This document shows, one piece after another, positions 8,224 through 17,077 of a stretch of 64,000 nt of DNA (positions within the stretch are counted from its first letter, which is position 1; each line of letters starts with the position of its first letter). Below the pieces are notes generated by a model. The model was not told where the DNA came from. It made no database searches and saw only the letters and a list, made by a program, of their open reading frames with translations. Location: positions 442,745 to 506,744 of the forward strand of contig NZ_LMUK01000042.1 in assembly GCF_009766005.1 (NCBI RefSeq), read 5' to 3'. A program made the position numbers and the translations under genes. This DNA comes from Bradyrhizobium sp. S69 (lineage in GTDB: Bacteria > Pseudomonadota > Alphaproteobacteria > Rhizobiales > Xanthobacteraceae).

Positions 8224-8853
8224 TCACTTCCGATGTCGGCTTCCCAACGCGGTCGTGATGCTTTCGGGATTCTTGATGCGCTCGATCAACAGGTCGATGC
8301 GGTCGTTGCCCCAGAACAATTCGCCGTTGAACACCATGGTCGGCACGCCGAACACACCGAGTGCCTCGGCTTCGTCGATGATGCGATCATGCTCCGGGCG
8401 CGCCGGTCCCTGCACATAGGCCTCGAAATCGCCGGCCGATCCGCCGATCGCGGCAATCACGCCTGAAATATCCGGCAGTTCGTCGATTTCCAGATCGTGG
8501 CTCCAGAAGCGTCTGAACACCGTGTCATGGTAGGGCCGGAACAGCCCGTGCCGCTGTGCGAACAGCATGCCGGCGCTGGAATAGAACGCATCGTAGATGC
8601 GCCGCGGCCCCTTCATGGTGAGCCCTTGCGCATTGGCATAGCGCCGTGCGTCCATATAGGCGTAACGCACCTTGCGCCAGAAATGCGGCGTACGTTCTTC
8701 CACCGAGCCCATGAATTCGGCGATGCGCAGCGTGTAGGGCAGCCATTCGAGTTCGACGCCGTGGTCTTCTTCCAATTCGAAAAGCCGCTTATTGGCGACG
8801 AAGGCATACGGGCTCTTGTAGTCGGTATAGACGCGTACGCGCGGCTTTTGCAT
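8224..8853 (-). CDS. 2-hydroxychromene-2-carboxylate isomerase family protein (DsbA-like / kappa-class GST fold)
   Basis: A thioredoxin-fold protein of 209 residues. The N-terminal Y-T-D-Y-K-S-P-Y-A-F-V-A-N carries the conserved S-P-Y of the glutathione-dependent HCCA isomerases, with no CxxC. The C-terminal E-A-L-G-V-F-G-V-P-T-M-V-F-N-G-E-L-F-W-G-N-D-R is the family's cis-proline and substrate region. Known members isomerise ring-cleavage products in naphthalene catabolism; others act on unknown substrates. The ATG at 8853 has AGGAG five bases upstream. It is the last gene of a minus-strand operon with a Baeyer-Villiger monooxygenase, so a role in aromatic breakdown is plausible. The exact reaction is unknown. 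Confidence 0.85.
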   Translation of the reverse strand: MQKPRVRVYTDYKSPYAFVANKRLFELEEDHGVELEWLPYTLRIAEFMGSVEERTPHFWRKVRYAYMDARRYANAQGLTMKGPRRIYDAFYSSAGMLFAQRHGLFRPYHDTVFRRFWSHDLEIDELPDISGVIAAIGGSAGDFEAYVQGPARPEHDRIIDEAEALGVFGVPTMVFNGELFWGNDRIDLLIERIKNPESITTALGSRHRK

Positions 8854-8940
8854 CGCTGCTCCTTGTCGTTCCGGTCGCGGGCTCTCTCGTGAGAGCGTTT
8901 TCACTTCCATGGTCGCCTGTTTTGATATCGCCGCGATCCT

Positions 8941-10851
8941 CTAGGCCTCGGTCTGGCGATACTGGTCGAAATCGGGGTCGTGCGTCATTCGCCAGTAGTC
9001 TACGAACCGCCAAGGCATCGCCGAAAACACCCGGCCCTGCTTGTTGCGATAGTAGGTCGACATCCCCGGGTGGGTCCAGATCAACTGCTCATGCTCGGCG
9101 TCGACCTCGCGGATATATCTGTCGTGGGCATCCTGGCGAACGTCGATCGCCGCGATGTCGCGCTCGATCATCTCGACAAGACAGGCGGTGATGTAGCGCG
9201 ACTGGCACTCCGACTGGAAGATCACGCTGCCGCCATGCGCCGGGCCGGTGTTCGGCCCGAGCATGGTGAAGAAATTTGGAAAGCCCGGCACGGTGAGGCC
9301 GAGATAGGCGGTCGGGTTGTCATTGGCCCAGGCCTCGGCGAGAGGCTTGCCGTCGCGTCCGGTGATGTTGAGGCGCGCCGCCATCTCCGTGACCTTGAAG
9401 CCGGTCGAGACAACGATGATATCGGCGGGCCGCGGCTTGCCGTCCGACGCGACAATGCCTTCTCGTGTGAAGTGGTCGATTGGAGTGGTGATCAGTTCAA
9501 CGTTCGGTCTGGTCAGCGTCCTGAACCAGCCATTGTCGAGCAGGATGCGCTTGCCGTAGGGCGGGTAGCTCGGCACGCATTTCTCGATCAGGTCGGGGCG
9601 GCCGTTCAGTTCGGACAGGATGAAGTCCGTGAGTTCATCGCGATGCCGGTCGTTGCCCTTGTTGACGGCGCGATCGGGATGCGGCCAGTCCGGGTCCTTG
9701 CGCAGGAACGGCAGAAGTCCATCGCCATAACGCCAGAACATATTGAAGCGATACCACTGCACGTAGAACGGCACATGCGCGAGCAGCCACTGCGCGCCTT
9801 CGCTGATCGGATCGGAGTAACCCGCGACCGGGCGCGACCACTGCGCGGATCGTTGGTAAATGGTGAGCGAGGCAACCCGATCGGCGATCGAGGGCACGAG
9901 CTGCATGGCGGTGGCGCCGGTGCCGATGACGGCGACATGCTTGCCGTCGAGCTCAATGTCCTCCGACCACAGCGCGGAGTGCAGAATTTGTCCTTTGAAG
10001 TCCTCTTCGCCATTGAAGCGAGCCCGCGAGGGATCGTTGAGCTGCCCGATCGCACTGACGAGCACCGAAGATTCGAATTGTTCGGTGCCGCTATCGGTCT
10101 TCAGCGTCGAAATCCAGCGCCGGCTGGTCTCGTCCCAGCGCGACGATGTCAGTTGGGTGTTGAAGCGGATGTGGCTGCGCACGTCATGTTCGAGCGCGAC
10201 CTTTTTGAGGTAATCGAGCAGTTCCTGGCGCTGGGCGAAGTAACGGGTCCACGGGTTCCTCGCGCCGAACGAGAAAGAATAGGAATGGTTCGGCGTGTCG
10301 ACGCCGCAGCCCGGATAGCGATTGACGTACCAGGTGCCGCCGAGTTCGGCGTTCTTTTCGACAATGGTGTAGGGGATACCCAACCGGCCGAGCGACACGC
10401 CAAGCGCAATGGCGCAAACACCGGCGCCGACGATCAGGACCTGCTGCGCGCTCGCAACCTTGTTCTCCGTGCCGCGGCTCCATTGCGCCTCCCGCGGCGT
10501 GAATGCCATTTCCTCGCGCATCAATGGCGCGTATTCGGGCGCGACGTTTTCGCCGAGGCAGGCACGCATCATCTTCAGCATCAGCTCGTTGCCGGGATCG
10601 GTGATCACGGGTCTGGGCTCGCCATTGGCGAATAATTCGAGCACGGCTGCGCGGATTTCGTCCTGGATTTCCCGGACCACGCCGGCTTGGGGATTGGGGA
10701 TCAGGCGGACATCGCGCTTCGGCCGGTAAGGCGGTTCCAGCCAGCGCTCGTCGCCGGTCATGTGGACCAGCACCATCAGCAACACCCGGATATCGCCTTC
10801 GGCGATCGCTGAAGAGAGATCGAGTTTCTTGCGCGGTGTCGCGATGTTCAT
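8941..10851 (-). CDS. Baeyer-Villiger monooxygenase, 4-hydroxyacetophenone monooxygenase (HAPMO) type
   Basis: A FAD- and NADPH-dependent enzyme that inserts oxygen next to a ketone. It is 636 residues long because of a helical N-terminal extension of about 135 residues, the mark of HAPMO-type enzymes. The FAD Rossmann motif V-G-A-G-V-C-A-I-A is near residue 142, G-G-T-W-Y-x-N-R-Y-P-G-C follows, and the Baeyer-Villiger fingerprint F-K-G-Q-I-L-H-S-A-L-W is at about 285-295. The NADPH site I-G-T-G-A-T-A is near 308-314. The residue after the fingerprint Trp is Ser where Pro or Asp is usual. A TTG at 10866 is an alternative start. It probably turns an aryl or alkyl ketone into an ester within this operon. 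Confidence 0.9.
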   Translation of the reverse strand: MNIATPRKKLDLSSAIAEGDIRVLLMVLVHMTGDERWLEPPYRPKRDVRLIPNPQAGVVREIQDEIRAAVLELFANGEPRPVITDPGNELMLKMMRACLGENVAPEYAPLMREEMAFTPREAQWSRGTENKVASAQQVLIVGAGVCAIALGVSLGRLGIPYTIVEKNAELGGTWYVNRYPGCGVDTPNHSYSFSFGARNPWTRYFAQRQELLDYLKKVALEHDVRSHIRFNTQLTSSRWDETSRRWISTLKTDSGTEQFESSVLVSAIGQLNDPSRARFNGEEDFKGQILHSALWSEDIELDGKHVAVIGTGATAMQLVPSIADRVASLTIYQRSAQWSRPVAGYSDPISEGAQWLLAHVPFYVQWYRFNMFWRYGDGLLPFLRKDPDWPHPDRAVNKGNDRHRDELTDFILSELNGRPDLIEKCVPSYPPYGKRILLDNGWFRTLTRPNVELITTPIDHFTREGIVASDGKPRPADIIVVSTGFKVTEMAARLNITGRDGKPLAEAWANDNPTAYLGLTVPGFPNFFTMLGPNTGPAHGGSVIFQSECQSRYITACLVEMIERDIAAIDVRQDAHDRYIREVDAEHEQLIWTHPGMSTYYRNKQGRVFSAMPWRFVDYWRMTHDPDFDQYRQTEA

Positions 10852-10866
10852 GCTCTGCTGTTCCAA

Positions 10867-11640
10867 TTATGCATCCGGAGTTTCCGGCCATCCGCCATAG
10901 GCGTCCCACGTCGAGCCCGCGATAAACCCGGCATCGACCGGCAGATTAATTCCAGTCACGGCACTGCTTGCGGGCGCGAGCAGCCAAGCGATGGCGTGCG
11001 CGACTTCGACAGGTTCGACCAGCCGGTTCATCGCGGTGTTGCGGACCAGGCGATCCCTGTTCAGCGCGCCTGACGCTATTCCTGCCTCCAGCGCGACCGT
11101 GCGCGTGAATCCTGGCGACACCGCATTGACCCTTACGCCGGCGCGGCCCCATTCCGCCGCGAGCGTTTGCGTGATCTGGATAACGCCGGCCTTGGCGGCG
11201 GTGTAGGCGTGGATCGGGCCGGAGGTCATTCCGGCTACCGAAGCAACGTTGACGATTGCACCAGCGCCTCGTTGGGCCATTCGCTCGCCGACGCTGCGAG
11301 CCATCAGAAACGTGCCGCGCAAATCGATGTTGATTTCGCGATCCCAATTGTCCATGCGCACGCGCGCGGCGGCGTGCATTTTGCCGAACACACCGGCGGC
11401 GTTGACCAGGCCGGTGATCCGTCCATGGGCGCGCTCGATATCGGCGATGCCACTCACGACCGCGCCTTCGCTCGCGACATCGAAGGGTGCGGGCCACAGG
11501 ATTGCTTGCGTCCCCGCCAACGGCTCCGGTGCGATATCGACGATCACCACGCGCTGACCCTGATGCGCGAGCAGGGTGGCCGTCGCAGCACCTATGCCAC
11601 GGCTGCCGCCGGTCACCAGTACGATGCCGTCAACGTTCAT
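10867..11640 (-). CDS. Short-chain dehydrogenase/reductase
   Basis: A classical 257-residue SDR: cofactor motif T-G-G-S-R-G-I-G at residues 10-17, N-A-A-G, V-N-V-A-S-V-A-G-M for the catalytic serine strand, and Y-T-A-A-K for the Tyr/Lys pair. D-I-A-P after the second strand favours NAD(H) over NADP(H). It overlaps the end of the upstream TetR gene by 11 bp and uses an AAGGA ribosome site inside that gene; the monooxygenase follows 15 bp downstream. A likely role is making a ketone from an alcohol for the Baeyer-Villiger enzyme, inferred from position only. Confidence 0.9.
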   Translation of the reverse strand: MNVDGIVLVTGGSRGIGAATATLLAHQGQRVVIVDIAPEPLAGTQAILWPAPFDVASEGAVVSGIADIERAHGRITGLVNAAGVFGKMHAAARVRMDNWDREINIDLRGTFLMARSVGERMAQRGAGAIVNVASVAGMTSGPIHAYTAAKAGVIQITQTLAAEWGRAGVRVNAVSPGFTRTVALEAGIASGALNRDRLVRNTAMNRLVEPVEVAHAIAWLLAPASSAVTGINLPVDAGFIAGSTWDAYGGWPETPDA

Positions 11641-12289
11641 GGTCTTTGTCCTTGCCAGGCGAGTTGAACAGTCCGCGCGTCATCAGCTTCCGGTAAGCCG
11701 ATACGACGTGGTCGGGAACCGCGGTGACGGCGCCGTCGGCGTAGGAATAGCGGCGGCTGAGATAGCCCCGCGCGCCCATCAGGATGTGAACGATGGCCTC
11801 GAATTCGGCATCGCTGAAATCATCGATCATGCCGGCATGCCGGGCGCGCTTAAGGATCCGCACATAGGCCGTGGAGATATTGTCGAGGTGTTTTTGATAG
11901 CCGCTCGGTGCAAAAAATTCGGCCTCGTTGAGAATACGCAGGAACTCCGGGACCTCGCGGATAAAATCGAAAAATGCGCCGAACCGTTCGATCTCCTGCC
12001 GCGCCGCGTCGGCGGTGCCGGTGCGCTCGTGGATGAAACGCACCATGTCGCGCCCGATCTTCGGCAGCAACTGATCGAGCAGCTCCTGGCGATTTTCGAA
12101 ATGATTGTAGAACGTGCCTTGTGCGACGCCGGCCTGTTCGGTGATACGGGCGACCGAGGCTTCGGCGTAACCATATTTGCCGACGATCCTGGTCGCGGCA
12201 TCGAATATCCTGCGCTTGGTCCAGGCGTTGCGTTCGGCGCGGTTGAGTTTTGTCAGTTTGCCGGCTGTGGTCTCGGGCGCCTCGGTCAT
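11630..12289 (-). CDS. TetR-family transcriptional regulator
   Basis: A 219-residue TetR repressor. The N-terminal DNA-binding domain runs from about residue 20 to 70, with the recognition region V-A-R-I-T-E-Q-A-G-V-A-Q-G-T-F-Y-N-H-F. The rest is a variable helical ligand domain. The start ATG overlaps the stop of the upstream CoA ligase gene (ATGA), and the stop overlaps the SDR start, so it is embedded in the operon it probably controls. Its ligand may be a CoA thioester or aromatic substrate, as for other regulators placed beside acyl-CoA ligases. The palindrome at 13833-13861 upstream of the operon is the natural candidate operator. Confidence 0.9.
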   Translation of the reverse strand: MTEAPETTAGKLTKLNRAERNAWTKRRIFDAATRIVGKYGYAEASVARITEQAGVAQGTFYNHFENRQELLDQLLPKIGRDMVRFIHERTGTADAARQEIERFGAFFDFIREVPEFLRILNEAEFFAPSGYQKHLDNISTAYVRILKRARHAGMIDDFSDAEFEAIVHILMGARGYLSRRYSYADGAVTAVPDHVVSAYRKLMTRGLFNSPGKDKDHER

Positions 12290-13782
12290 GCGTTGGCCTC
12301 GACTTCGCTGCGCAACACGCGCTTGAGCACCTTGCCCGACGGATTGCGCGGCAGGCTGTCGCGAATGATCAACCGCTTCGGCACCTTGAAGGCGCCAAGT
12401 CGCCCTCGGCAATGGTCGGTGAGGTCCAGCAATGTCAGCGCGGCGCCCTCCGCCAGCACCACCACCGCAACCGGCGTTTCGCCCCATCGCTCGTCGGGCA
12501 TGCCGACCACGGCGACCTCGTGTACTTCGGCCATTTCATAGATCACGCGCTCGACCTCGGAAGATGCGATGTTCTCGCCGCCGGAGATGATCATGTCGTT
12601 CTTGCGGTCGGTCAGGTACAGGAAGCCTTCCTCGTCGAGGTACCCGACATCGCCGGTACGAAACCAGTCGCCGGAAAAGGCGGCCGCGGTCTTCTCCGGA
12701 TCTCTCCAGTACCCTTGCGTGACCTTGGGTCCGCGCAGGCAGATCTCGCCGTTCTCGCCGGGTGACAACCGGTTGCCTTGTTCGTCGCGGATCTCGATCT
12801 CGACATGGGCGAGGGCACGGCCGGTCGAGCCGATCTTTTCGATCTCGCGGCCGCGTTCCATCAAGGTGTCGCCGCCGCAGCTTTCGGTCAGGCCATAGCC
12901 GTCGATATAGCGGGCGTTCCCAAAGAACTCGGAGAAGGCGCGAATGCGCGCCTCCGGCGTCCTCTCGCCGCCGCCGATTGCCCAGCGAAAGCTCGACACG
13001 TCGTAGCGGTCCCGGTTGGGGGAGGTGAGAATGGCCGTCGTCATGACCGGCGCGAACCACGCGGCATTGAGCTTCTCCGTCTCGATCGTTGCGAGCGCCT
13101 GCTCGCAATCGAAATTGCGATGAATGGCCAGCATGCCGCCATGCCAGAGCACCGCGATGCCCGGCAGGTCGAGCGCTCCGACATGGTAGAGCGGACCGAC
13201 CACCAGCAGGCGCGTCTCGGCATTCAGCCCCAGCGCCAGGGTCTGGTCGGCGGATTTCCAGTACATGTTCTCGTAGCTGAGCATCACTCCCTTGGGGCGA
13301 TCGGTGGTACCCGAGGTGTACATCAATCGCATCAGGTCGCGAGGTTTGCGCGGGTGCATCGGTACGGGCGCGATGTCCGGCGCGAGATTGACGGCACTGG
13401 CTTGCGCGGCTTCGTCGAGCAATACGATCGGTGCCGCGCCGGCCGCGATCGCGGCGAACTCTTCGTCGGCGATCAGAAGGCGCGCATCGGAATTGCCGAC
13501 GATGTAACCGACTTCGTCGCCGGAGAGCCGGTAATTGATCGGCAGCAACACCGCGCCGATATGGCTGACGGCAAATACCAGTTCGACGAATGCTGCGCTG
13601 TTCTTCATCAGCACCGCGACCACGTCGCCGGGGCCGATGCCGCGCGAGGCGAGCCATCCGCCGACCTTGCCGATCCGGGCGTTGAAAGCGGCATAAGAGA
13701 TGTCTTCGCCGCGATATTTCAGCGCACATCGGTGCGGAGTCCGGCGCGCATGAAAGGCGATGAAGCTTGAAAGATTGATCAT
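12286..13782 (-). CDS. AMP-forming acyl/aryl-CoA ligase
   Basis: First gene of the minus-strand operon: a 498-residue ANL-superfamily ligase that adenylates a carboxylate and transfers it to CoA. The P-loop-like A3 motif is Y-T-S-G-T-T-D-R-P-K-G-V. D-G-Y-G-L-T-E-S is motif A5, W-F-R-T-G-D-V-G-Y-L-D is A7, and the A10 catalytic lysine lies in L-P-R-N-P-S-G-K-V-L-K. The A3 glycine normally following TSGTT is Asp here, which is slightly unusual. Substrate is not evident; in this operon it would be an acid produced after Baeyer-Villiger oxidation and ester cleavage, although no esterase gene is present. Confidence 0.9.
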   Translation of the reverse strand: MINLSSFIAFHARRTPHRCALKYRGEDISYAAFNARIGKVGGWLASRGIGPGDVVAVLMKNSAAFVELVFAVSHIGAVLLPINYRLSGDEVGYIVGNSDARLLIADEEFAAIAAGAAPIVLLDEAAQASAVNLAPDIAPVPMHPRKPRDLMRLMYTSGTTDRPKGVMLSYENMYWKSADQTLALGLNAETRLLVVGPLYHVGALDLPGIAVLWHGGMLAIHRNFDCEQALATIETEKLNAAWFAPVMTTAILTSPNRDRYDVSSFRWAIGGGERTPEARIRAFSEFFGNARYIDGYGLTESCGGDTLMERGREIEKIGSTGRALAHVEIEIRDEQGNRLSPGENGEICLRGPKVTQGYWRDPEKTAAAFSGDWFRTGDVGYLDEEGFLYLTDRKNDMIISGGENIASSEVERVIYEMAEVHEVAVVGMPDERWGETPVAVVVLAEGAALTLLDLTDHCRGRLGAFKVPKRLIIRDSLPRNPSGKVLKRVLRSEVEANA

Positions 13783-13832
13783 AACCCGCCGGAATCCGCG
13801 CTAGATTCGCCTCGAAAGCCTTCAAAACAGGC

Positions 13833-13861
13833 AATATGAATTCTGACTCGTAATTCATATT
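13833..13861. promoter_or_regulatory. Candidate TetR operator: 10-bp inverted repeat in divergent promoter region
   Basis: AATATGAATT (13833-13842) and AATTCATATT (13852-13861) are perfect complements separated by 9 bp. The site lies 50 bp upstream of the minus-strand ligase start and about 100 bp upstream of the plus-strand transporter start, so one bound dimer could control both. Size and symmetry are typical of TetR-family operators. Assignment to the TetR gene in the minus operon is inference. Confidence 0.6.
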
Positions 13862-13963
13862 TGCCTTGACGTCATCCCGTTTTTTCTGGAACTCTCATCG
13901 TCACGGAGACGCAACGATCTCCGACAGGGATTTTGGGAACGCGAACCCGATAGGGAGGGGAAG

Positions 13964-15220
13964 ATGACGACAACCCGCAAACCGGGCCTCAGCCGCCGAT
14001 CGACATTGGCGCTGATGGGCGCCGGCGCGGCGACGTTCGCCGCGCCATGGGTGGCGCGCGCCGACGCCAATATTTTGCGTATCGGTATGCAAAGCATCCT
14101 GTCAGGGCCGATCGCGCTGCTCGGGAACTCCTCGCGTAACGCGCTGATGATGGAGCAGGATCGTATCAATGCGGCCGGCGGCTTTCTCGGCCGTCAGATC
14201 GAATTCCTCTTCCGCGATTCGAAGGGCCAGCCCCAGGAGTCCGCACGCATCGCGCGCGAGCTGGTGAACAGCTCGGGTTGCGAGCTGCTGGTCGATTCCG
14301 AAGCTTCGTCGGGCGCCTTTGCAGTCCAGGAAGTCATCCGCGACCTCGGCAACGTCGTCTGCATCCACACCAACAGCGAGACTTCGGCGCTGACCGCCGA
14401 TCCCAAGATCCGGGCACCGACCGCCTTCCGTGTCGCGCGCCAGGGCGTGCACGACGCCGTCGCCGGCAGCATCTATCTGGCGGATTTCTCCAAAGCCAGG
14501 AAGCTCAACAAATGGGCGACCTGCTCGCCGGATTACGCCTATGGCCGCGATACCACCGCGCAATATTTGCAATTCCTCAAGCAGTTCAATCCAGACATCG
14601 AGGTCGTCACCGACGCCTGGCCGAAGCTCGGCCAACCCGACTTCACCGAAGTCATCACCAAACTGATCCAGGCCAAGCCGCAAGCCCTGTTCACGTTGCT
14701 CTACGCCGGCGATCTCTCGGCGTTCGTGAACCAGGCCAACGTCTATGCATTGTTTTCACAGATGACTGTCGCGACGCCCAACGTGGACTATCCCGTCATG
14801 GCCGCCATCAAGAATCTGCCTGCCGGCATTCAGTCGGCGACGCGCTATCTCGAGACATTCCCCGATACGCCAGCCAACAAGGAATGGGGCGAAGCCTATC
14901 ACAAGAGATGGAACGAGCGGCCAACCACCTGGTCGTGGCAGTGCACGGTCGCAATGCAGTTCTACGAGGCGGGCATCAAGAAGGCCAATACGCTCGAAGC
15001 CAAGGCGCTGTCCGCCGCGCTCACGGGCTTGAAGATCAATACGCCGTTCGGCGCCGACGGCACCATCACGATGCGCGATGATCACACGACGATCAACTAC
15101 GCCATCGGCTGGGGCCAGACCACGCCGAAGGAGCCGTTCATGGTGGATATCAAGCCCGCGGACTGGGGCAAGATCATTGAACTTGAGACGGAGTGGAAGA
15201 AGCAGCAGAAGTACATCTGA
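13964..15220 (+). CDS. ABC transporter substrate-binding protein, branched-chain amino acid/aromatic type (Tat-exported)
   Basis: A 418-residue periplasmic binding protein of the LivJ/HmgB type. The N-terminus has a twin-arginine signal (L-S-R-R-S-T-L-A-L-M) with cleavage near A-R-A-D-A. The body has the Peripla_BP_6 pattern: I-G-M-Q-S-I-L-S-G-P-I-A, then I-N-A-A-G-G-F-L-G-R. GGAGGGGAAG precedes the ATG strongly. It heads a five-gene plus-strand transport operon. Placement opposite a catabolic operon suggests it brings in the aromatic or ketone-related substrate, not an amino acid; many Rhodopseudomonas homologues bind aromatic acids. Confidence 0.92.
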   Translation: MTTTRKPGLSRRSTLALMGAGAATFAAPWVARADANILRIGMQSILSGPIALLGNSSRNALMMEQDRINAAGGFLGRQIEFLFRDSKGQPQESARIARELVNSSGCELLVDSEASSGAFAVQEVIRDLGNVVCIHTNSETSALTADPKIRAPTAFRVARQGVHDAVAGSIYLADFSKARKLNKWATCSPDYAYGRDTTAQYLQFLKQFNPDIEVVTDAWPKLGQPDFTEVITKLIQAKPQALFTLLYAGDLSAFVNQANVYALFSQMTVATPNVDYPVMAAIKNLPAGIQSATRYLETFPDTPANKEWGEAYHKRWNERPTTWSWQCTVAMQFYEAGIKKANTLEAKALSAALTGLKINTPFGADGTITMRDDHTTINYAIGWGQTTPKEPFMVDIKPADWGKIIELETEWKKQQKYI

Positions 15221-15227
15221 GCCTCAG

Positions 15228-16127
15228 ATGGACCTCACTGCGCTTGGCGTTTGCCTCACGACCTCTGCCTGCGTGGTCACCCAGGCCACCAGCGGGCTGA
15301 TCGTCGGCATGCTGCTGTTCCTCGTCGCCGCCGGCGTGACCCTGATCTTCGGCGTGCTGAAGATCGTGAACTTCGCCCACGGCACCTTCTACATGCTGGG
15401 CGGGTACGTCGCCTATACAACGCTCAATGTGACCGACAGCTACGCTTTAGCGGTGCTGTCGGGAACGCTCGCGACCGCGCTGTTCGGCGTGCTGTTCGAA
15501 CGCTTCCTGATCAGCCGCGTCTACGGCTCCAACGTGCTGATGCAGCTTCTGGTCTGCTACGCCGTGGTGCTGATCTTTGACGACGTCGTGAAGATCGTCT
15601 GGGGGCCGGAATTCCACGCCATGGGAATGCCGCCGGCCTTCCAGGTGCCGCCGCTCTTCATCGCGGGCGGTGTGGTACCGCCGTTTTACATCGCGTTGAT
15701 CGGTATCACGGCGCTGATCGCTATTGTGCTCAGTCTCGGCCTCTCGATGACGCGCATCGGCAAGACGGTGCGCGCCGCCGCGATCAATCCCCAGATGGTT
15801 TCGGCGCTCGGCGTCAATACGACGCTGCTTTTTGCGATCGTCTTTGCCGTAGGTGGCGGGCTCGCCGGGCTGGCGGGCGCGCTCGCGGCTCCGGTGCGTT
15901 CGCTTTCGCCCGGCATGGGATTCTCGGTCTTGATCGAGAGCTTCATCGTTACGGTGATTGGCGGCATGGGCTCGATTGCGGGAGCGCTGGTCGCCGCACT
16001 CTTGATCGGTCTCGTTCGTGGCTTCGGTACGATCGGTTTCCCGCAATTCACCGACGGACTGATCTACATCATGATGATCATCATCCTGCTGCTGCGCCCG
16101 CAGGGCTTGTTCGGACGCCGGTCATGA
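15228..16127 (+). CDS. livH: ABC transporter permease LivH
   Basis: Inner-membrane permease of the branched-chain-type importer, 299 residues with about eight transmembrane helices. The family segment G-V-L-K-I-V-N-F-A-H-G-T-F-Y-M-L-G-G-Y lies in the first third, and the coupling region A-A-A-I-N-P-Q-M-V-S-A-L-G-V-N follows in the second half. The ATG at 15228 is 7 bp after the stop of the binding protein. The stop overlaps the start of livM. Confidence 0.93.
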   Translation: MDLTALGVCLTTSACVVTQATSGLIVGMLLFLVAAGVTLIFGVLKIVNFAHGTFYMLGGYVAYTTLNVTDSYALAVLSGTLATALFGVLFERFLISRVYGSNVLMQLLVCYAVVLIFDDVVKIVWGPEFHAMGMPPAFQVPPLFIAGGVVPPFYIALIGITALIAIVLSLGLSMTRIGKTVRAAAINPQMVSALGVNTTLLFAIVFAVGGGLAGLAGALAAPVRSLSPGMGFSVLIESFIVTVIGGMGSIAGALVAALLIGLVRGFGTIGFPQFTDGLIYIMMIIILLLRPQGLFGRRS

Positions 16128-17077
16128 AGGCGCACCCTGCATGGCGTGACGCGGTGATTGCGGCGATTGCCGTGATCGTCGTGCTGGCGATCCCGCTGTT
16201 TCATCGCAGTCCAGCCTTCGAGGACTTCGTCATCCGCTTGAGCGCGATGGCGCTGTTTGCGACCTCGCTCAATTTATTGGTTGGCAACACGGGCATGGTC
16301 TCGTTCGGTCACGGCATGTTCTATGGCCTCGGCGCCTATGCCTTCGCGCTTACGATGCAGATGACCGACCTCTCGCTACCGGTCGCTGCCGTGCTCGCGG
16401 TGCTGTTCACGACCTTTGCCGCGCTCTGCGTCGGCGCCATCTGCGTACGCCTCAGCACGGACTACTTCGCCTTCATCACGCTCGCGGTGCAGATGCTGTT
16501 CTTCAGCATTATCATCTCCTGGCAGAGCCTCACCGGCGGCGACCAGGGCCTGCGCGGCGGCATTCCGCGCCGCGAGATCTTCGGCTTCGAGCTGGCCTCG
16601 CAGCTTCATCTCTACCAGTTCTGCACGGTCGTCGCGGTGCTCGGCCTGCTGGCGTTGCGCCACATCACGACCAGCCCGTTTGGCCAGACCCTGCGCATGA
16701 TCCGCGACAACGAGAATCGGGTGAGCTTCCTCGGCGTCGTGCTGTGGCAAGCCCGGCTCCGGGCCTTCACGATCGCCGGCGCCTTCGCAGGTCTCGGCGG
16801 CGTGCTGGCCGCGCTTTTCGTTTCGGGCGCCTATCCCGAACTCGCCGACTGGCCGAATTCCGGGCAGGCGATCTTTGCCGTGATGCTGGGCGGCATCAAC
16901 AGCTTCCTCGGACCCGTCCTGGGCGCGATGATACTGCTCGCGCTGAACGATGTGGTGACGCGCTTCACGGAATATTACGGGCTGGTGCTGGGGATCGTTA
17001 TCCTGGCCTTCGCCGTCGGCCTGCGCCGCGGCGTGCTCGATTTCCTCAGACTGGCCTGGCCCGGACGCGCGCGATGA
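16124..17077 (+). CDS. livM: ABC transporter permease LivM
   Basis: Second permease, 317 residues, with roughly nine hydrophobic helices. L-N-L-L-V-G-N-T-G-M-V-S-F-G-H-G-M-F-Y-G-L-G-A-Y is the LivM signature near residues 45-70, and M-I-R-D-N-E-N-R-V-S-F-L-G is the ATPase-coupling loop. It starts with an ATGA overlap with livH and ends with an ATGA overlap with livG, so the four transporter genes are translationally coupled. Confidence 0.93.
   Translation: MKAHPAWRDAVIAAIAVIVVLAIPLFHRSPAFEDFVIRLSAMALFATSLNLLVGNTGMVSFGHGMFYGLGAYAFALTMQMTDLSLPVAAVLAVLFTTFAALCVGAICVRLSTDYFAFITLAVQMLFFSIIISWQSLTGGDQGLRGGIPRREIFGFELASQLHLYQFCTVVAVLGLLALRHITTSPFGQTLRMIRDNENRVSFLGVVLWQARLRAFTIAGAFAGLGGVLAALFVSGAYPELADWPNSGQAIFAVMLGGINSFLGPVLGAMILLALNDVVTRFTEYYGLVLGIVILAFAVGLRRGVLDFLRLAWPGRAR

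Noticed and set aside
8980..10635. 551-codon plus-strand open frame opposite the Baeyer-Villiger monooxygenase
   Set aside because: Antisense to a fully motif-supported flavoprotein; high G+C genes commonly leave this frame open.
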